A stretch of 64,000 bases of DNA, from contig NZ_JABGCL010000004.1 in NCBI RefSeq assembly GCF_019800005.1, positions 124,001-188,000 of the forward strand, read 5' to 3'. The translations under genes and the position numbers were made by a program. Origin of the DNA: Geminicoccus harenae (lineage in GTDB: Bacteria > Pseudomonadota > Alphaproteobacteria > Geminicoccales > Geminicoccaceae). This document shows positions 37,127 to 46,426 of this stretch, piece by piece. Numbering within the stretch: position 1 is the first letter of the stretch; each line of letters starts with the position of its first letter. The notes beneath the pieces are model-generated. The model did not search any database. It saw nothing but the letters and a program-made list of their open reading frames with translations, and had not been told where the DNA came from.

Positions 37127-38296
37127 TCAGTTTTCCGTCGCCGCGACTTCGACCTCGACCTTGCCGGCCTCGGGCGTCACCTTGGCCCCTGGCCGCGCCC
37201 GCACGAGCCCGTCCACGATCACGTCGTCCTGGCCGGTGATGCCTTGGCGCACGACGCGCAGGCCGTCATGGAGCGGTCCGATCCGCACGACCTTGGGCTG
37301 TACCACCCCCTCGGCATCGACCGTCATGATCAGCTTGCGCGCCTGGTCGCTCAGCACGGCCCGGTCCGGCACCAGGATCGCCTGGTAGGGCTCGGAGCCC
37401 GGCATGCCCAGGCGGCCGAACTGGCCGGGTGTCAGGAACAGGTCGGGGTTCGCGACGATCGCGCGGGCGCGCAGCGTGCCGCTGGCCGGGTCGATCCGGT
37501 TGTCCAGGAAGTCGAGCGTGCCCTTGAGCGACCAGTTCTGCTCGTCGGGCAGGCGCAGCGAGACCTCCACCTTGCCGTCGCGCTGGGACGCCATCCGGCC
37601 CTCGGCCGCGGCCCGGCTATAGGCCAGGAACTCGCTCTCGCTCATGTCGAAGTCGAAATAGATCGGGTCGAGCGCCACGATCGTGGTCAGGATGGTGGCG
37701 GACGGCTCGCCCGCCACCAGGTTGCCGACATCGACCAGCCGGCGCGAGATCCGGCCATCCAGCGGCGCGCGCACCTCGGTGAACTCCAGGTCGAGCTTCG
37801 CCTTGGCCAGTTCCGCTTCCGCCGACTGCACGCCGGCATCGGCCACCTGCTTGTCCTGGAGGCGCTGGTCGAAGGTCGCCTTGGCGACTGCGGAACTCGA
37901 CACCAGGGCCCGGGACCGCTCCAGGTCGGTGGCGGCCAGTTGCTGCCGGGCGCGGGCACTGACCAGGTTCGCCTCGGCCTCCTGCAGCGCATTGCGGAAC
38001 GGCCGCTGGTCGATGACGAACAGGAGGTCGCCCTTCTTGACCATCTGGCCGTCGGTGAACGCGATCTGGTCGAGATAGCCGGACACCCGGGCGCGCACGT
38101 CGACGATGGCATAGGGGTTGAACCGGCCGGTGAACTCGTCCCGGTCGACGATCTCCTGGACGAGCGGCTTCGCCACGGTGACGGCGGGCGGCGGGGGCGC
38201 CGCCTCGGCCTGTTGCTGGTCGTCCTCCCCGCACGCGGCAAGTGCTGTCAGGGCAGCAAAGGCGGCGCCGATGCGCCAGATCCGACGGGTCGTCAT
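37127..38296 (-). CDS. RND efflux periplasmic adaptor (membrane-fusion) protein
   Basis: A 389-residue adaptor linking the RND pump to the outer-membrane channel. The N-terminus is a lipoprotein signal with lipobox LTALAAC. The barrel-sandwich (lipoyl-like) halves (VDVRARVSGYLDQIAFTDGQ and APLDGRISRRLVDVGNLVAG) flank an alpha-hairpin at about 100-165. Beta-barrel and membrane-proximal domains follow (LTPGQFGRLGMPG). It is the first gene of the pump operon, starting at the ATG at 38294-38296, and is divergent from a TetR regulator 233 bp away. Confidence 0.94.
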   Translation of the reverse strand: MTTRRIWRIGAAFAALTALAACGEDDQQQAEAAPPPPAVTVAKPLVQEIVDRDEFTGRFNPYAIVDVRARVSGYLDQIAFTDGQMVKKGDLLFVIDQRPFRNALQEAEANLVSARARQQLAATDLERSRALVSSSAVAKATFDQRLQDKQVADAGVQSAEAELAKAKLDLEFTEVRAPLDGRISRRLVDVGNLVAGEPSATILTTIVALDPIYFDFDMSESEFLAYSRAAAEGRMASQRDGKVEVSLRLPDEQNWSLKGTLDFLDNRIDPASGTLRARAIVANPDLFLTPGQFGRLGMPGSEPYQAILVPDRAVLSDQARKLIMTVDAEGVVQPKVVRIGPLHDGLRVVRQGITGQDDVIVDGLVRARPGAKVTPEAGKVEVEVAATEN

Positions 38297-38529
38297 GACT
38301 GTCCCCCACCTGCGGCATGCAGCCTCCGAGGCCGGCCCAGGTCAGGGCTGGCAACGATAGCCTCGGGCATGATGATTTCCCAGGTTCTGTATCAGTTGCT
38401 ACGAAATGGGCAGCGATAAATGCACGTCAAACCCTGGGGATGGTGACAAATATCACTTCCCGCCGTTGCGCCCCCGCCCGGGTGCCGGACCTTGCTCACG
38501 GTCCATGCGGCGCCAATCTATCGTCCATC

Positions 38530-39192
38530 ATGACCCATCCCGACGATTCCTGCCTGAAGCGACGCGGGCGGCCCCGTTCGTTCGACCGTGCCGCGGCACT
38601 CGAGCAGGCCATGCTGCTGTTCTGGCGCCAGGGCTATGCCGGAACCTCGATCGCCGACCTGACCTTGGCCATGGGCATCAGCCCGCCCAGCCTGTACGCC
38701 GCGTTCGGCGACAAGGAGCGGCTGTTCCTGGAGGCGCTCGATCGCTACCAGGGCGACGTGCTGAGCTCCGCTGCCCAGATCATGGCCCAGGCGCCGAGCG
38801 CCCGTGCTGCGGTCCTGGCGGTACTGCGCGCCACGGCCGACCGGCTGACCCGCCCGGACCTGCCGCGCGGCTGCATGGCGGTAACCTCGGCGATGAATTG
38901 CGGCGAGGAGTTCAGCCATCTGGCCGAGGAGCTCACCCGGCGGCGCAAGGCGTCGCTGCAGCGGCTGTGCGACCGGCTGAACCAGGCGCTGGCGGAAGGC
39001 GAGCTGCCTGATGGCACCGACATTTCAGCCCTCGCCACCTTCTACCAGACCGTGGCGCAGGGCATGACGATCCAGGCGCGCGACGGGGCCAGCCGGGACG
39101 AGCTGCTGGCCACCGTCGACGCGGCAATGCGCGCTTGGCCCGGCGGGAACGAAGCGCAGCACGATCCGCAACCGGCCGACGCCATCGGCTAG
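38530..39192 (+). CDS. TetR-family transcriptional regulator, probable repressor of the RND pump
   Basis: A 220-residue TetR/AcrR regulator. The DNA-binding domain spans about residues 12-60 (RPRSFDRAAALEQAMLLF; YAGTSIADLTLAMGISPPSL; YAAFGDKERLF) and is followed by a helical ligand domain of the COG1309 type often linked to efflux control. The ATG at 38530 was chosen; the open frame upstream covers the divergent promoter region. Position opposite the adaptor gene supports control of the pump. Confidence 0.9.
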   Translation: MTHPDDSCLKRRGRPRSFDRAAALEQAMLLFWRQGYAGTSIADLTLAMGISPPSLYAAFGDKERLFLEALDRYQGDVLSSAAQIMAQAPSARAAVLAVLRATADRLTRPDLPRGCMAVTSAMNCGEEFSHLAEELTRRRKASLQRLCDRLNQALAEGELPDGTDISALATFYQTVAQGMTIQARDGASRDELLATVDAAMRAWPGGNEAQHDPQPADAIG

Positions 39193-39338
39193 GCCGGCAG
39201 CCCACGCCGTTCTGGGCGAGGCAGCCGGATCCGATCATTCCGTATCGATCAGGCGCCGGGGCCAGATGCCTTCCCAGCCAGCCCGGATCAGGGCAAACCT
39301 GCCCACAGGAACGCGTTCAGCTACGAGGTACGACCCGG

Positions 39339-39686
39339 ATGAACATGCGACCCTGGCTGGCGGCAGCGGCGCTGGCGGCGCTGGTCGGCTGCAGCATCCT
39401 GCAGCCGCCGCTGCCCGACCATCCGGACGCCGTCGCCGCCATCGAAGCCTATTACCGGGCGCATGCCTGGGAGGAAGGTGCCCGCTGCATCAGCCCTTCG
39501 ATGCAGGTGACCCAGGCCGACGTGCTCGAGGACACGTCCGACCGGCTGGTGGTCCAAACCCGCTACTACTGGCGCGACGGCAAGCGGTCCAGCAAGGCGG
39601 CCGGCTTCTGCTCCGGCTTCAGTACCAGGACCTTCACCCTCCAGGACGGCAGGGTGGTGGCCATGACCGGCGAGCAGCGGCACTGA
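39339..39686 (+). CDS. Small lipoprotein, function unknown
   Basis: A 115-residue protein starting at the ATG at 39339. The signal peptide MNMRPWLAAAALAALVGC ends in a lipobox at Cys18. The mature domain has a helix (HPDAVAAIEAYYRAHAWEEG) and a beta-rich part with two further cysteines (RCISPSM and GFCSGFS). It is probably anchored in the periplasm. No family recognised. Its stop is 16 bases from the stop of the convergent RTX gene. Confidence 0.7.
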   Translation: MNMRPWLAAAALAALVGCSILQPPLPDHPDAVAAIEAYYRAHAWEEGARCISPSMQVTQADVLEDTSDRLVVQTRYYWRDGKRSSKAAGFCSGFSTRTFTLQDGRVVAMTGEQRH

Positions 39687-39702
39687 GGGCCCAGCACCGT
39701 CG

Positions 39703-41346
39703 CTACCCGATCGCGATGTCCTGAGCATCCAGGCTGTTCACGCCAAGCAGGGTGAGACGGTCGCCGCTCAACGTGCCCTTCAGGTCGTCGCCCGGCGGCA
39801 GCGTGGCGTTGAGGAGCGCTGAAAAGTCAATCACCAGGCTGCGCACACCTTCGACCAGCTTGCTGTCGGCAAACTGGTCCAGCCCGCTGATCTCGCCGTC
39901 GCCGTTGGTGTCCAGCACGTCGAACAACGCGCCCTGGGCATAGGACACTACGCTGCCGCTGCCCTCGGCGCGGGCGCTCCAGACGAGCTTGTCCTCGCCC
40001 GGACGGAAGTCGGTGATGGTGTCGGCGCCGGTATTGTCCGGATTGAAGTTCGGAGGATCGTCCGGCTCATCCCCATGACGGTTGACCAGGTAGCGGAAGG
40101 TATCGCTCCCGCTGCCGCCCGTCAGGCGGTCGTCGCCTTTGCCGAAGCCCCCCTCCAGCAGGTCGGCCCCTGCGCCGCCGTTGACCTGGTCGTTGCCGAT
40201 CTTGCCGTCGATGAAGTCGTTGCCGTCGTTGCCTTCCAGTTCGTCACCGGAGAACCCGCCGGTGATGGAATCGTTGCCGCCCAGGCCGAACAGGGCGATG
40301 GGCGTGTTCAGTTCCTCCTCGCTCGAGATGACGCCGCGCAGGGCATCGTCATGCGCCGTACCCCGCACCCGTTCCACGCCCGTCAGCGACTCGTAGGTCA
40401 GTGTCTCTTCGAGTTCCGGCCAGGAGCCAGGCGCATAGGCCGAGGCCAGATGAACGAAGACTCCGCGCGCTTCGCCGGCATAGGAGACCGTGTCGATCCC
40501 ATCCCCGCCGATGAACGTGTCGGCGCCTGCCTCGCCATAAAACAGGTCGTTGCCGGCACCGCCTTCCAGCACGTCGTCGCCATTGCCGCCCCGCAGGACG
40601 TCGTTGCCTGCGTCGCCGCTGATGAAGTCGTTGCCGTCATTGCCTTCCAGCTCGTCGCCGGCACTGCCGCCGACGATGCGGTCGTTGCCGCCCAGGCCGA
40701 AGAACGCCAGCGGATTGTCCCAGGTAATGGGGAAGCCGTCCTCGATCTGGGCGAACATCAGGTCGTCGTGGTTGCTGCCGCGCACCCGCTCCACGCCTTC
40801 GAGCCGCTCCACGATCGTGGGGTCGACCATCTCGGGATCGCCATTGGCCGCATAGTTGCCGACCATGTGCACGAAGACGCCATACGACTCGTGGACGAAC
40901 GAGACCGTGTCGATCCCGTCGCCACCGAGGAACCGGTCGGACCCGGTCCCGCCGTAGAACAGGTCGTTGCCGGCGCCACCTTCCAGCAGGTCGTTGCCGC
41001 CATCCCCGCGCAGGATGTCGTCGCCGGAATTACCCCGTAGGACATCGTTGCCGGCCCCGCCGGCCAGGTCGTCGTTCCCGGCGCCACCCCAGAGATAGTC
41101 GCGGCCGGCATCGCCAAACAGCGTGTCATTGCCGCCGTCGCCGAACAGCCGGTCGTCGCCCAGGCCACCACCCATGCGGTCGTTGCCGTCACCACCGTAG
41201 AGCGAGTCGTTGCCGGCCTCGCCATACAGGCGGTCATTGCCGGCAAGGCCTCTTACGGTGTCGTTGCCGCCGCGCGCCCAGATGACGTCCGCGCCGGTCG
41301 TCCCGCGCAGCGACTCTGCGCCGCTGGTACCATTGATGCTGGCCAT
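39703..41346 (-). CDS. RTX calcium-binding protein with internal duplication (RTX-2)
   Basis: A 547-residue extracellular-type protein beginning [16 protein letters not shown]. Blocks of GGxGxDxLx repeats bind calcium in a beta-roll. Two long segments are copies of each other: [20 protein letters not shown] with its following [13 protein letters not shown], and [20 protein letters not shown] with [11 protein letters not shown]. Each is followed by a second motif [20 protein letters not shown] or its twin. An EF-hand-like loop [14 protein letters not shown] and the C-terminal [17 protein letters not shown] match the end of RTX-1. No signal peptide and no linked type I secretion genes are seen. 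The start at 41346 avoids a short proline-rich extension. Confidence 0.88.
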   Translation of the reverse strand: MASINGTSGAESLRGTTGADVIWARGGNDTVRGLAGNDRLYGEAGNDSLYGGDGNDRMGGGLGDDRLFGDGGNDTLFGDAGRDYLWGGAGNDDLAGGAGNDVLRGNSGDDILRGDGGNDLLEGGAGNDLFYGGTGSDRFLGGDGIDTVSFVHESYGVFVHMVGNYAANGDPEMVDPTIVERLEGVERVRGSNHDDLMFAQIEDGFPITWDNPLAFFGLGGNDRIVGGSAGDELEGNDGNDFISGDAGNDVLRGGNGDDVLEGGAGNDLFYGEAGADTFIGGDGIDTVSYAGEARGVFVHLASAYAPGSWPELEETLTYESLTGVERVRGTAHDDALRGVISSEEELNTPIALFGLGGNDSITGGFSGDELEGNDGNDFIDGKIGNDQVNGGAGADLLEGGFGKGDDRLTGGSGSDTFRYLVNRHGDEPDDPPNFNPDNTGADTITDFRPGEDKLVWSARAEGSGSVVSYAQGALFDVLDTNGDGEISGLDQFADSKLVEGVRSLVIDFSALLNATLPPGDDLKGTLSGDRLTLLGVNSLDAQDIAIG

Positions 41347-41586
41347 GGAACTGTCCTGCGGTGGTGGCCTCATCCATCGACATGATGAAAATAACGTTAA
41401 GAGTACGTCATCATTCGATGTGGCGCAACCTACTCGGAGGTCAGCTCGCGATCTCGACTCGGCTCCTGTGGCTACTTGTCAGATTCAGCTAGTGGTGACG
41501 CTGGCGGCCAAGCGCGGCTGCCTTCCGGGAATGGCAGCCGCGCGCTGGCCGGAACGCCGCTCCGGGAGCCGGCCAGTCGGCCCGGC

Positions 41587-42666
41587 TTACACCCAGCCAG
41601 CCAGCTCGCGCTCGACCAGTTCGACGATCAGCCGGATGCCCGCGTCACCGTCGTTCAGGCAGGGGATGTAGGTGAACTGCTCGCCGCCTGCATGGGTGAA
41701 GATCTCGCGGTTCTCGCCCTCGATCTCCTCCAGCGTCTCCAGGCAGTCGACCGAGAAGCCCGGCGAGATCACCGCGACCTTCTTCACGCCCTGCTTGGGC
41801 AGGGCGGCCATGGTCTCGTCCAGATAGGGCTGCAGCCACTCGTCCGGCCCGAAGCGCGACTGGAAGCAAACCTGGGTCCGCTCCGGCTCCAGCCCCAGCT
41901 CGGTGAACACCAGCCGCGCGGTCTTGTGGCACTGGCAATGATAGGGGTCGCCGCGCAGGAGGTACTCCTTGGGCATCCCGTGGAAGCTCATCACCAGCTT
42001 GTCCGGCTGCCAGTCCAGCCCGGCCAGATGGTCGCGGATGCTGTCGGCGATCGCCCGGACATAGCCCGGATGGTCGTGATAGGGCGGTGCCGTGCGCAGG
42101 GCCGGCTGCCAGCGCATGTTCATGAGCTTCTTGAACACCACGTCGCAGCCGGTGGCGGTCGTGGCGGCGCTGTATTGCGGGTAGAGCGGCAGGAGGACCA
42201 GCCGGGTGCAGCCCTGGCGGAACAGCCGCTCCACCACCGCCGGCAGGGCCGGGTTGGCGTAGCGCATCCCGAAATCGACGACCACGTTCGGGTAGCGCTC
42301 GGCCAGGACCGCCTGGACCTTCTCGGCCTGGGAGCGGGTCACCGTCTTGAGCGGCCCCTCGTCCAGCTCCTTGTTCCAGATGGTCTCGTAGTCCTTGCCC
42401 TTGCGGCCGGGCCGCTTGGTCAGGATCACGCCCTGGAGCAGAGCCTGCCAGAGCAGGAACGGCTTCTCGATCACGCGGCGGTCGGACAGGAACTCCGACA
42501 GATAGCGGCGCATCGGCCAGTAGCTGGTCCCGTCCGGCGTGCCGAGATTGGACAGGATCACCCCGATCTTCTCGCGGAGGACGGGCGGATGGCCCGGTGG
42601 CAGCGGGCCGGTGGCGGCGGCTGGTGGCGCAACGCGGCTGCCTGGCCGCTCGATCTGCCCGATCAT
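41587..42666 (-). CDS. hemH: Ferrochelatase
   Basis: A 359-residue enzyme that inserts Fe(II) into protoporphyrin IX, the last step of protoheme synthesis. Typical parts are VILSNLGTPDG (near 50), YLSEFLSDRRVIE, the metal/porphyrin histidine in VMSFHGMPKEYLLRGDPY and the acidic LETLEEIEGENREIF. An N-terminal extension of about 40 residues, rich in Pro and Ala, precedes the conserved domain. It starts at the ATG at 42664-42666. No other heme genes are adjacent. Confidence 0.95.
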   Translation of the reverse strand: MIGQIERPGSRVAPPAAATGPLPPGHPPVLREKIGVILSNLGTPDGTSYWPMRRYLSEFLSDRRVIEKPFLLWQALLQGVILTKRPGRKGKDYETIWNKELDEGPLKTVTRSQAEKVQAVLAERYPNVVVDFGMRYANPALPAVVERLFRQGCTRLVLLPLYPQYSAATTATGCDVVFKKLMNMRWQPALRTAPPYHDHPGYVRAIADSIRDHLAGLDWQPDKLVMSFHGMPKEYLLRGDPYHCQCHKTARLVFTELGLEPERTQVCFQSRFGPDEWLQPYLDETMAALPKQGVKKVAVISPGFSVDCLETLEEIEGENREIFTHAGGEQFTYIPCLNDGDAGIRLIVELVERELAGWV

Positions 42667-42816
42667 CGATCCCCCTCCGGACTGGCACCTGCCAGATAAT
42701 GCCCAACCGGCCATGTGCAAGTGCGGGACAAGGCCGCCGCCGGCGGGGGTGGCCCTGGCCCGCCGCGGGCCCTACCATGAAGGCCAATCCCGTTGGCTTC
42801 ATGGAACGCCGCCATC

Positions 42817-44208
42817 ATGACCCAAGCATCGACCCACGCGCCGAATTCGCTCGCGGCCCGCGACATCGCCTATCTGATCCATCCCTACACGAACCTGCGC
42901 GTTCACGAGAAGCAGGGCCCGCTGGTGATCACCAAGGGCAAGGGTGTCTGGGTCGAGGACGATGACGGCAAGCAGTACATCGAAGGCCTGGCCGGCCTGT
43001 GGTGCGCGGCGCTGGGCTTCGACAACAAGCGGCTGGTCGAGGCGGCGCGCCGCCAGATGGAGGTCATGCCCTATTCGCACCAGTTCGCGCACCGCTCGAC
43101 CACGCCGGTGATCGAGCTGGGCGAGAAGCTGCTGGCGATGGCCCCGGACAGCCTGACCAAGGTCTGGTTCGTCAATTCCGGATCCGAGGCGATCGACACC
43201 GCGATCAAGCTGATCTGGTACTACAACAACGCCAAGGACCGGCCCGAGAAGAAGAAGATCATCAGCCGCCGGCGCGCCTACCATGGCATCACGCTGGCAG
43301 CGGGCCACCTGACAGCACTGGAATATGCCCGCAAGGGCTTCGACCTGCCGATGGCCGACCGGTTCCTGAACGTCACCCCGCCGACCCTGTACCGTGAGGG
43401 CCAGCAGGGCGAGACCGAGGAGCAGTTCACCGACCGGCTCGCCCAGGAGCTGGAGGACCTGATCCAGGAGCATGGCGCCGACACGATCGCCGCGTTCGTC
43501 GCCGAGCCGGTGCAGGGTGCTGGCGGCGTGATCGTCCCGCCGGACAGCTACTTCCCCAAGATCCTCCCGATCCTGAAGAAGCACGACATCCTGTTCGTGG
43601 CCGACGAGGTGATCTGCGGCTTCTGCCGGACCGGGCAGATGTTCGGCTCGCAGACCTACGGCATCCAGCCGGACCTGATGACCGTCGCCAAGCAGCTCTC
43701 CTCGGCCTACCTGCCGATCGCGGGCCTGCTGATGAGCGACGAGTTCTACCAGGTGCTGGCCGACCGCTCGGCCGAGCTCGGCAATATCGGCATGGGCTAC
43801 ACCTATGGCGGCCATCCGGTCGCGGCGGCGGTCGCCCTGGAAACGCTGAAGATCTACGAGGAGGAGGACACGCTGGGCCACGTCCAGTCGGTCGCCCCGC
43901 ACTTCATGAAGCGCCTCAAGGCCATGGAGCAGCACCCGCTGGTCGGCGAGGCGCGCGGCGTGGGCCTGATCGGTGCGGTCGAGCTGGTCAAGGACAAGGC
44001 GACCCGCGAGCAGTTCCCGGCCGCGGCCAAGGCCTCGGTCACCGCGGTCAATGCCTGCCTGCCGCACGGCCTGATCCTGCGCGGCCTGCCGTTCGATGCG
44101 ATCGGCATCTGCCCGCCGCTGATCATCAACGAGGCCGAGATCGACCAGCTGTTCGACCGGCTCTGGTCGGGCCTGGACGACGCGATGGACAAGCTGCAGG
44201 CGGCCTGA
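42817..44208 (+). CDS. Class III aminotransferase (omega-amino acid type)
   Basis: A 463-residue PLP-dependent class III transaminase of the group that moves amino groups from omega-amino acids or diamines (beta-alanine, GABA, putrescine) to pyruvate or a keto acid. Conserved parts are GLAGLWCAALGF, FVNSGSEAIDTAIKL, the motif LFVADEVICGFCRTGQMFG with the cofactor aspartate, and the PLP lysine in TVAKQLSSAYLP. It starts at the ATG at 42817; the in-frame ATG at 42793 adds eight poorly supported residues. It is a single-gene unit, followed by a perfect hairpin. Substrate not determinable. Confidence 0.9.
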   Translation: MTQASTHAPNSLAARDIAYLIHPYTNLRVHEKQGPLVITKGKGVWVEDDDGKQYIEGLAGLWCAALGFDNKRLVEAARRQMEVMPYSHQFAHRSTTPVIELGEKLLAMAPDSLTKVWFVNSGSEAIDTAIKLIWYYNNAKDRPEKKKIISRRRAYHGITLAAGHLTALEYARKGFDLPMADRFLNVTPPTLYREGQQGETEEQFTDRLAQELEDLIQEHGADTIAAFVAEPVQGAGGVIVPPDSYFPKILPILKKHDILFVADEVICGFCRTGQMFGSQTYGIQPDLMTVAKQLSSAYLPIAGLLMSDEFYQVLADRSAELGNIGMGYTYGGHPVAAAVALETLKIYEEEDTLGHVQSVAPHFMKRLKAMEQHPLVGEARGVGLIGAVELVKDKATREQFPAAAKASVTAVNACLPHGLILRGLPFDAIGICPPLIINEAEIDQLFDRLWSGLDDAMDKLQAA

Positions 44209-44220
44209 CCGCCTCCTGAA

Positions 44221-44252
44221 AAGGCAACGGCCGGGCACCCCTGCCCGGCCGT
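44221..44252 (-). terminator. Hairpin terminator between convergent genes
   Basis: ACGGCCGGGCA (44227-44237) pairs exactly with TGCCCGGCCGT (44242-44252) around a four-base loop. On the minus strand it is followed by TGCCTTTT, so it best fits termination of the downstream minus-strand gene. It can also stop the plus-strand aminotransferase transcript. Confidence 0.65.
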
Positions 44253-44256
44253 CCGC

Positions 44257-45192
44257 TCAGATCGCGCAGGCCTTCCGACCCTTTTCCTGGAGGAAGGCCT
44301 TCGTGTGCAGCCACCAGGGCGACTGGCTGTTCCAGTCGGCGCGCAGCCGCGTGCCGTCCGGCTTCACGATCAGCGTGCCCCACAGGCACATGCTGTCGGC
44401 CAGCTCGTAGGCGATATCGAGCTGCTCGCGGAAGAACGCGCCGGGCAGGAGCTGGCCGCGCAGCGATTCCGGCTTGGCCAGGTCGTGATACTGCGGCCAG
44501 AGCCACGGCATCACCGGCTTGTTGTAGATCCGGGCCTCGTTGATGATCGTCCGGGCGAACTTCGCCCAGTTCGCCCGGTTGGCCTCATAGGCGTGGAACA
44601 TCGGCATGATCCAGTCGCACTTGGCGGCCAGCGGGCGCATCTTCTCGTTCTCGCTGCGCTGGTAGGCCAGCCGCTCGCCGCCCTTCACATAGTCGGCATA
44701 GCGGGGCTTGGGCATGATCCCGTAGAGCGAGAGCTTGGTGTCGGCCGGGACGCGCTCGCGGACATAGTCCATCAGCCGCATGTATTTGGGCCGCTCGCGA
44801 TCGGATGCGGCGTTCCAGCGCTCCACGTCCAGCGTCACCATCTTGTGGTTCTTCGCCTTGATGTCGGCGATGACCTTGTCGAGCTTCCCGTAGTCCGGCT
44901 CCTCGCCGGTGATCAGCGCGTTCTGGTAGTAGATCGGCATGCGCGGCATGCCGCAGCCGGCCAGGCTGGCCGGGCCGTTGTTCCAGCGCATGCACTCCCA
45001 GACGATGAAGTTCTTCTTGTCGGGCGTGGGCGTAGGTGTGGGAGCCGGCGTCGGGTTGGGCGGGGGCGTCGGCGTCGGCGTCGGCGTCGGGCTGGGCGCC
45101 GGCCGGCCGCCGCGCAGGTCGGACAGGAGGCTGGTGAGCGCCGGCGCCGTGGGGGTGGCGACCATCCCGGCCAGGAAATCTCGTCGCTGCAT
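44257..45192 (-). CDS. Tat-exported protein with hyaluronidase (GH56)-like pattern, paralogue A
   Basis: A 311-residue protein of no firmly recognised family. The Tat-type leader is MQRRDFLAGMV. A Pro/Thr repeat linker (about 32-58) suggests a surface spacer. The domain starts IVWECMRWNNGPASLAGC and includes VTLDVERWN (Asp122, Glu124, Trp126), CDWIMPMFHAYEANRANW, NKPVMPWLWPQYHD and SMCLWG. That order resembles GH56 hyaluronidases (DWEEW, then PSIY, then LPY, then IVLWG). Five cysteines are shared with paralogue B. Start is the ATG at 45190-45192. A glycan-cleaving or glycan-binding role is inference only. Confidence 0.75.
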   Translation of the reverse strand: MQRRDFLAGMVATPTAPALTSLLSDLRGGRPAPSPTPTPTPTPPPNPTPAPTPTPTPDKKNFIVWECMRWNNGPASLAGCGMPRMPIYYQNALITGEEPDYGKLDKVIADIKAKNHKMVTLDVERWNAASDRERPKYMRLMDYVRERVPADTKLSLYGIMPKPRYADYVKGGERLAYQRSENEKMRPLAAKCDWIMPMFHAYEANRANWAKFARTIINEARIYNKPVMPWLWPQYHDLAKPESLRGQLLPGAFFREQLDIAYELADSMCLWGTLIVKPDGTRLRADWNSQSPWWLHTKAFLQEKGRKACAI

Positions 45193-45355
45193 TGCCGCTT
45201 TCCAGAATAGAGAACCGGTCGATCGTCCCCGCAGGGCCGCCACGACGACATCGATTTCCGGTAATTGGTCAGGTCTTGCCCGCAGATAGCCGGCACATCA
45301 ACCGGGCGGGTGACCGGCCGCCCCGCATGGAGCGGCCGCAATACAATCTATGCCA

Positions 45356-46216
45356 TTAGAGTTTGCAACTCTTCGATGCATTTCCGGTTGCCTTGAGGAA
45401 GACCTGCGTCTCCCGCCACCAGCTTGCATTGGGCTGCCAGGTCAGGCGCTGGATCGGGCCGCCGCTCTGCGCCACCCGCGTGCCCCACAGGCAGACCGCA
45501 TCCGCCTTGGCCCGGGCCTTCTCCAGCTCGCTGCGGAAGAAGCCGCCCGGGATCAGCTTGTAGCGCAGGCTCTTGTCCGGCGACTGGTCGTGGAACTGCG
45601 GCCAGACCCAGGGCATCACCGGCTTGCCGTAGGCATTGGCCTCCGCGAGGATGATGTCCGCGAACTTCGCCCAGCGCGTCCGGTTGCCGTCATAGGTGTA
45701 GAGCGAGGGCATGATCCAGTCGCACTTGGCGGCCAGCGGGCGCATCGCGTTGTTGGCGCTGCGCTGCCGGGCGAGCCGGCTGCCACCGGCCACATAGTCC
45801 GGATAGGCATAGCCCGGCATGATCCCCCAGTAGCCGAGCTTCACCGAGCTCGGGATCTTGGAGCGGATCCGCTCGATCGAGCGGATCAGCTTGTCCCGCC
45901 CCGACGCCGTGGCCGGGTCCCAGCACTCGATGTCGAGCGTGACGATGGCGGGCCTGGCCGAGCGGATCTGGGCCGCGACCTTGTCCAGCTTCTTCAGGTC
46001 CACCGCCTTGTTGGTCACCAGCGCCGATTCGTAGAAGATCGTCATGTTGCGCATGCCGCAGGCGCTGAAGCTGCCGGGCAGCTTGTCCCAGCGCATGCAC
46101 TGCCAGACGGGGAACTTCGAGGCAGCAGCCGCAGGCTGGCTCAGGGACGGCAATGCAGCCGCGGTGGAAAGGCCAAGCAGGCCCCCGAGAAAATGCCGCC
46201 GTTCCATGCTTGTCAT
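45356..46216 (-). CDS. Tat-exported protein with hyaluronidase (GH56)-like pattern, paralogue B
   Basis: A 286-residue paralogue of the downstream gene. The Tat leader is MTSMERRHFLGGLLGL with a likely cut after AAAA; there is no Pro/Thr linker here. The domain begins PVWQCMRWDKLPGSFSAC and has VTLDIECWD (Asp95, Glu97, Trp99), CDWIMPSLYTYDGNRTRW, GKPVMPWVWPQFHD and AVCLWG. Cysteines 40, 53, 165, 242 and 284 align with those of paralogue A, consistent with an exported disulfide-bonded fold. The start at 46214-46216 has GGA seven bases upstream; an ATG nine bases later is possible. The two genes are 163 bp apart on the same strand. Confidence 0.75.
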   Translation of the reverse strand: MTSMERRHFLGGLLGLSTAAALPSLSQPAAAASKFPVWQCMRWDKLPGSFSACGMRNMTIFYESALVTNKAVDLKKLDKVAAQIRSARPAIVTLDIECWDPATASGRDKLIRSIERIRSKIPSSVKLGYWGIMPGYAYPDYVAGGSRLARQRSANNAMRPLAAKCDWIMPSLYTYDGNRTRWAKFADIILAEANAYGKPVMPWVWPQFHDQSPDKSLRYKLIPGGFFRSELEKARAKADAVCLWGTRVAQSGGPIQRLTWQPNASWWRETQVFLKATGNASKSCKL

Positions 46217-46426
46217 ACTTATTTCCGGAGATTGGAGTGTCACACCTGCTTCATCCGGAAACTGGGGCACAAGTTACCTTCGGACCAGTGACAATCCCGT
46301 AGGAGCGGGTCTGCCCTGCTCCCGGCGCAGGTCCCCCGCGCGCCGCCGCCCGAGGCTTGCGCCGCCGCCCGGCCCATGCCACGCGCACAGCCGCGTGCAT
46401 GTTGGCTTCGGCATCGGAGGAACAGG

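Noticed and set aside
33604-37239. A 1211-residue open frame on the plus strand
   Set aside because: It is the antisense of the RND permease gene, and its composition (His/Arg/Gln/Gly-rich, no domain) is typical of GC-rich shadow frames.
45060-45096. Short GC-rich hexamer tandem repeat
   Set aside because: It encodes the Pro/Thr linker of a protein gene in frame; not an independent repeat element.
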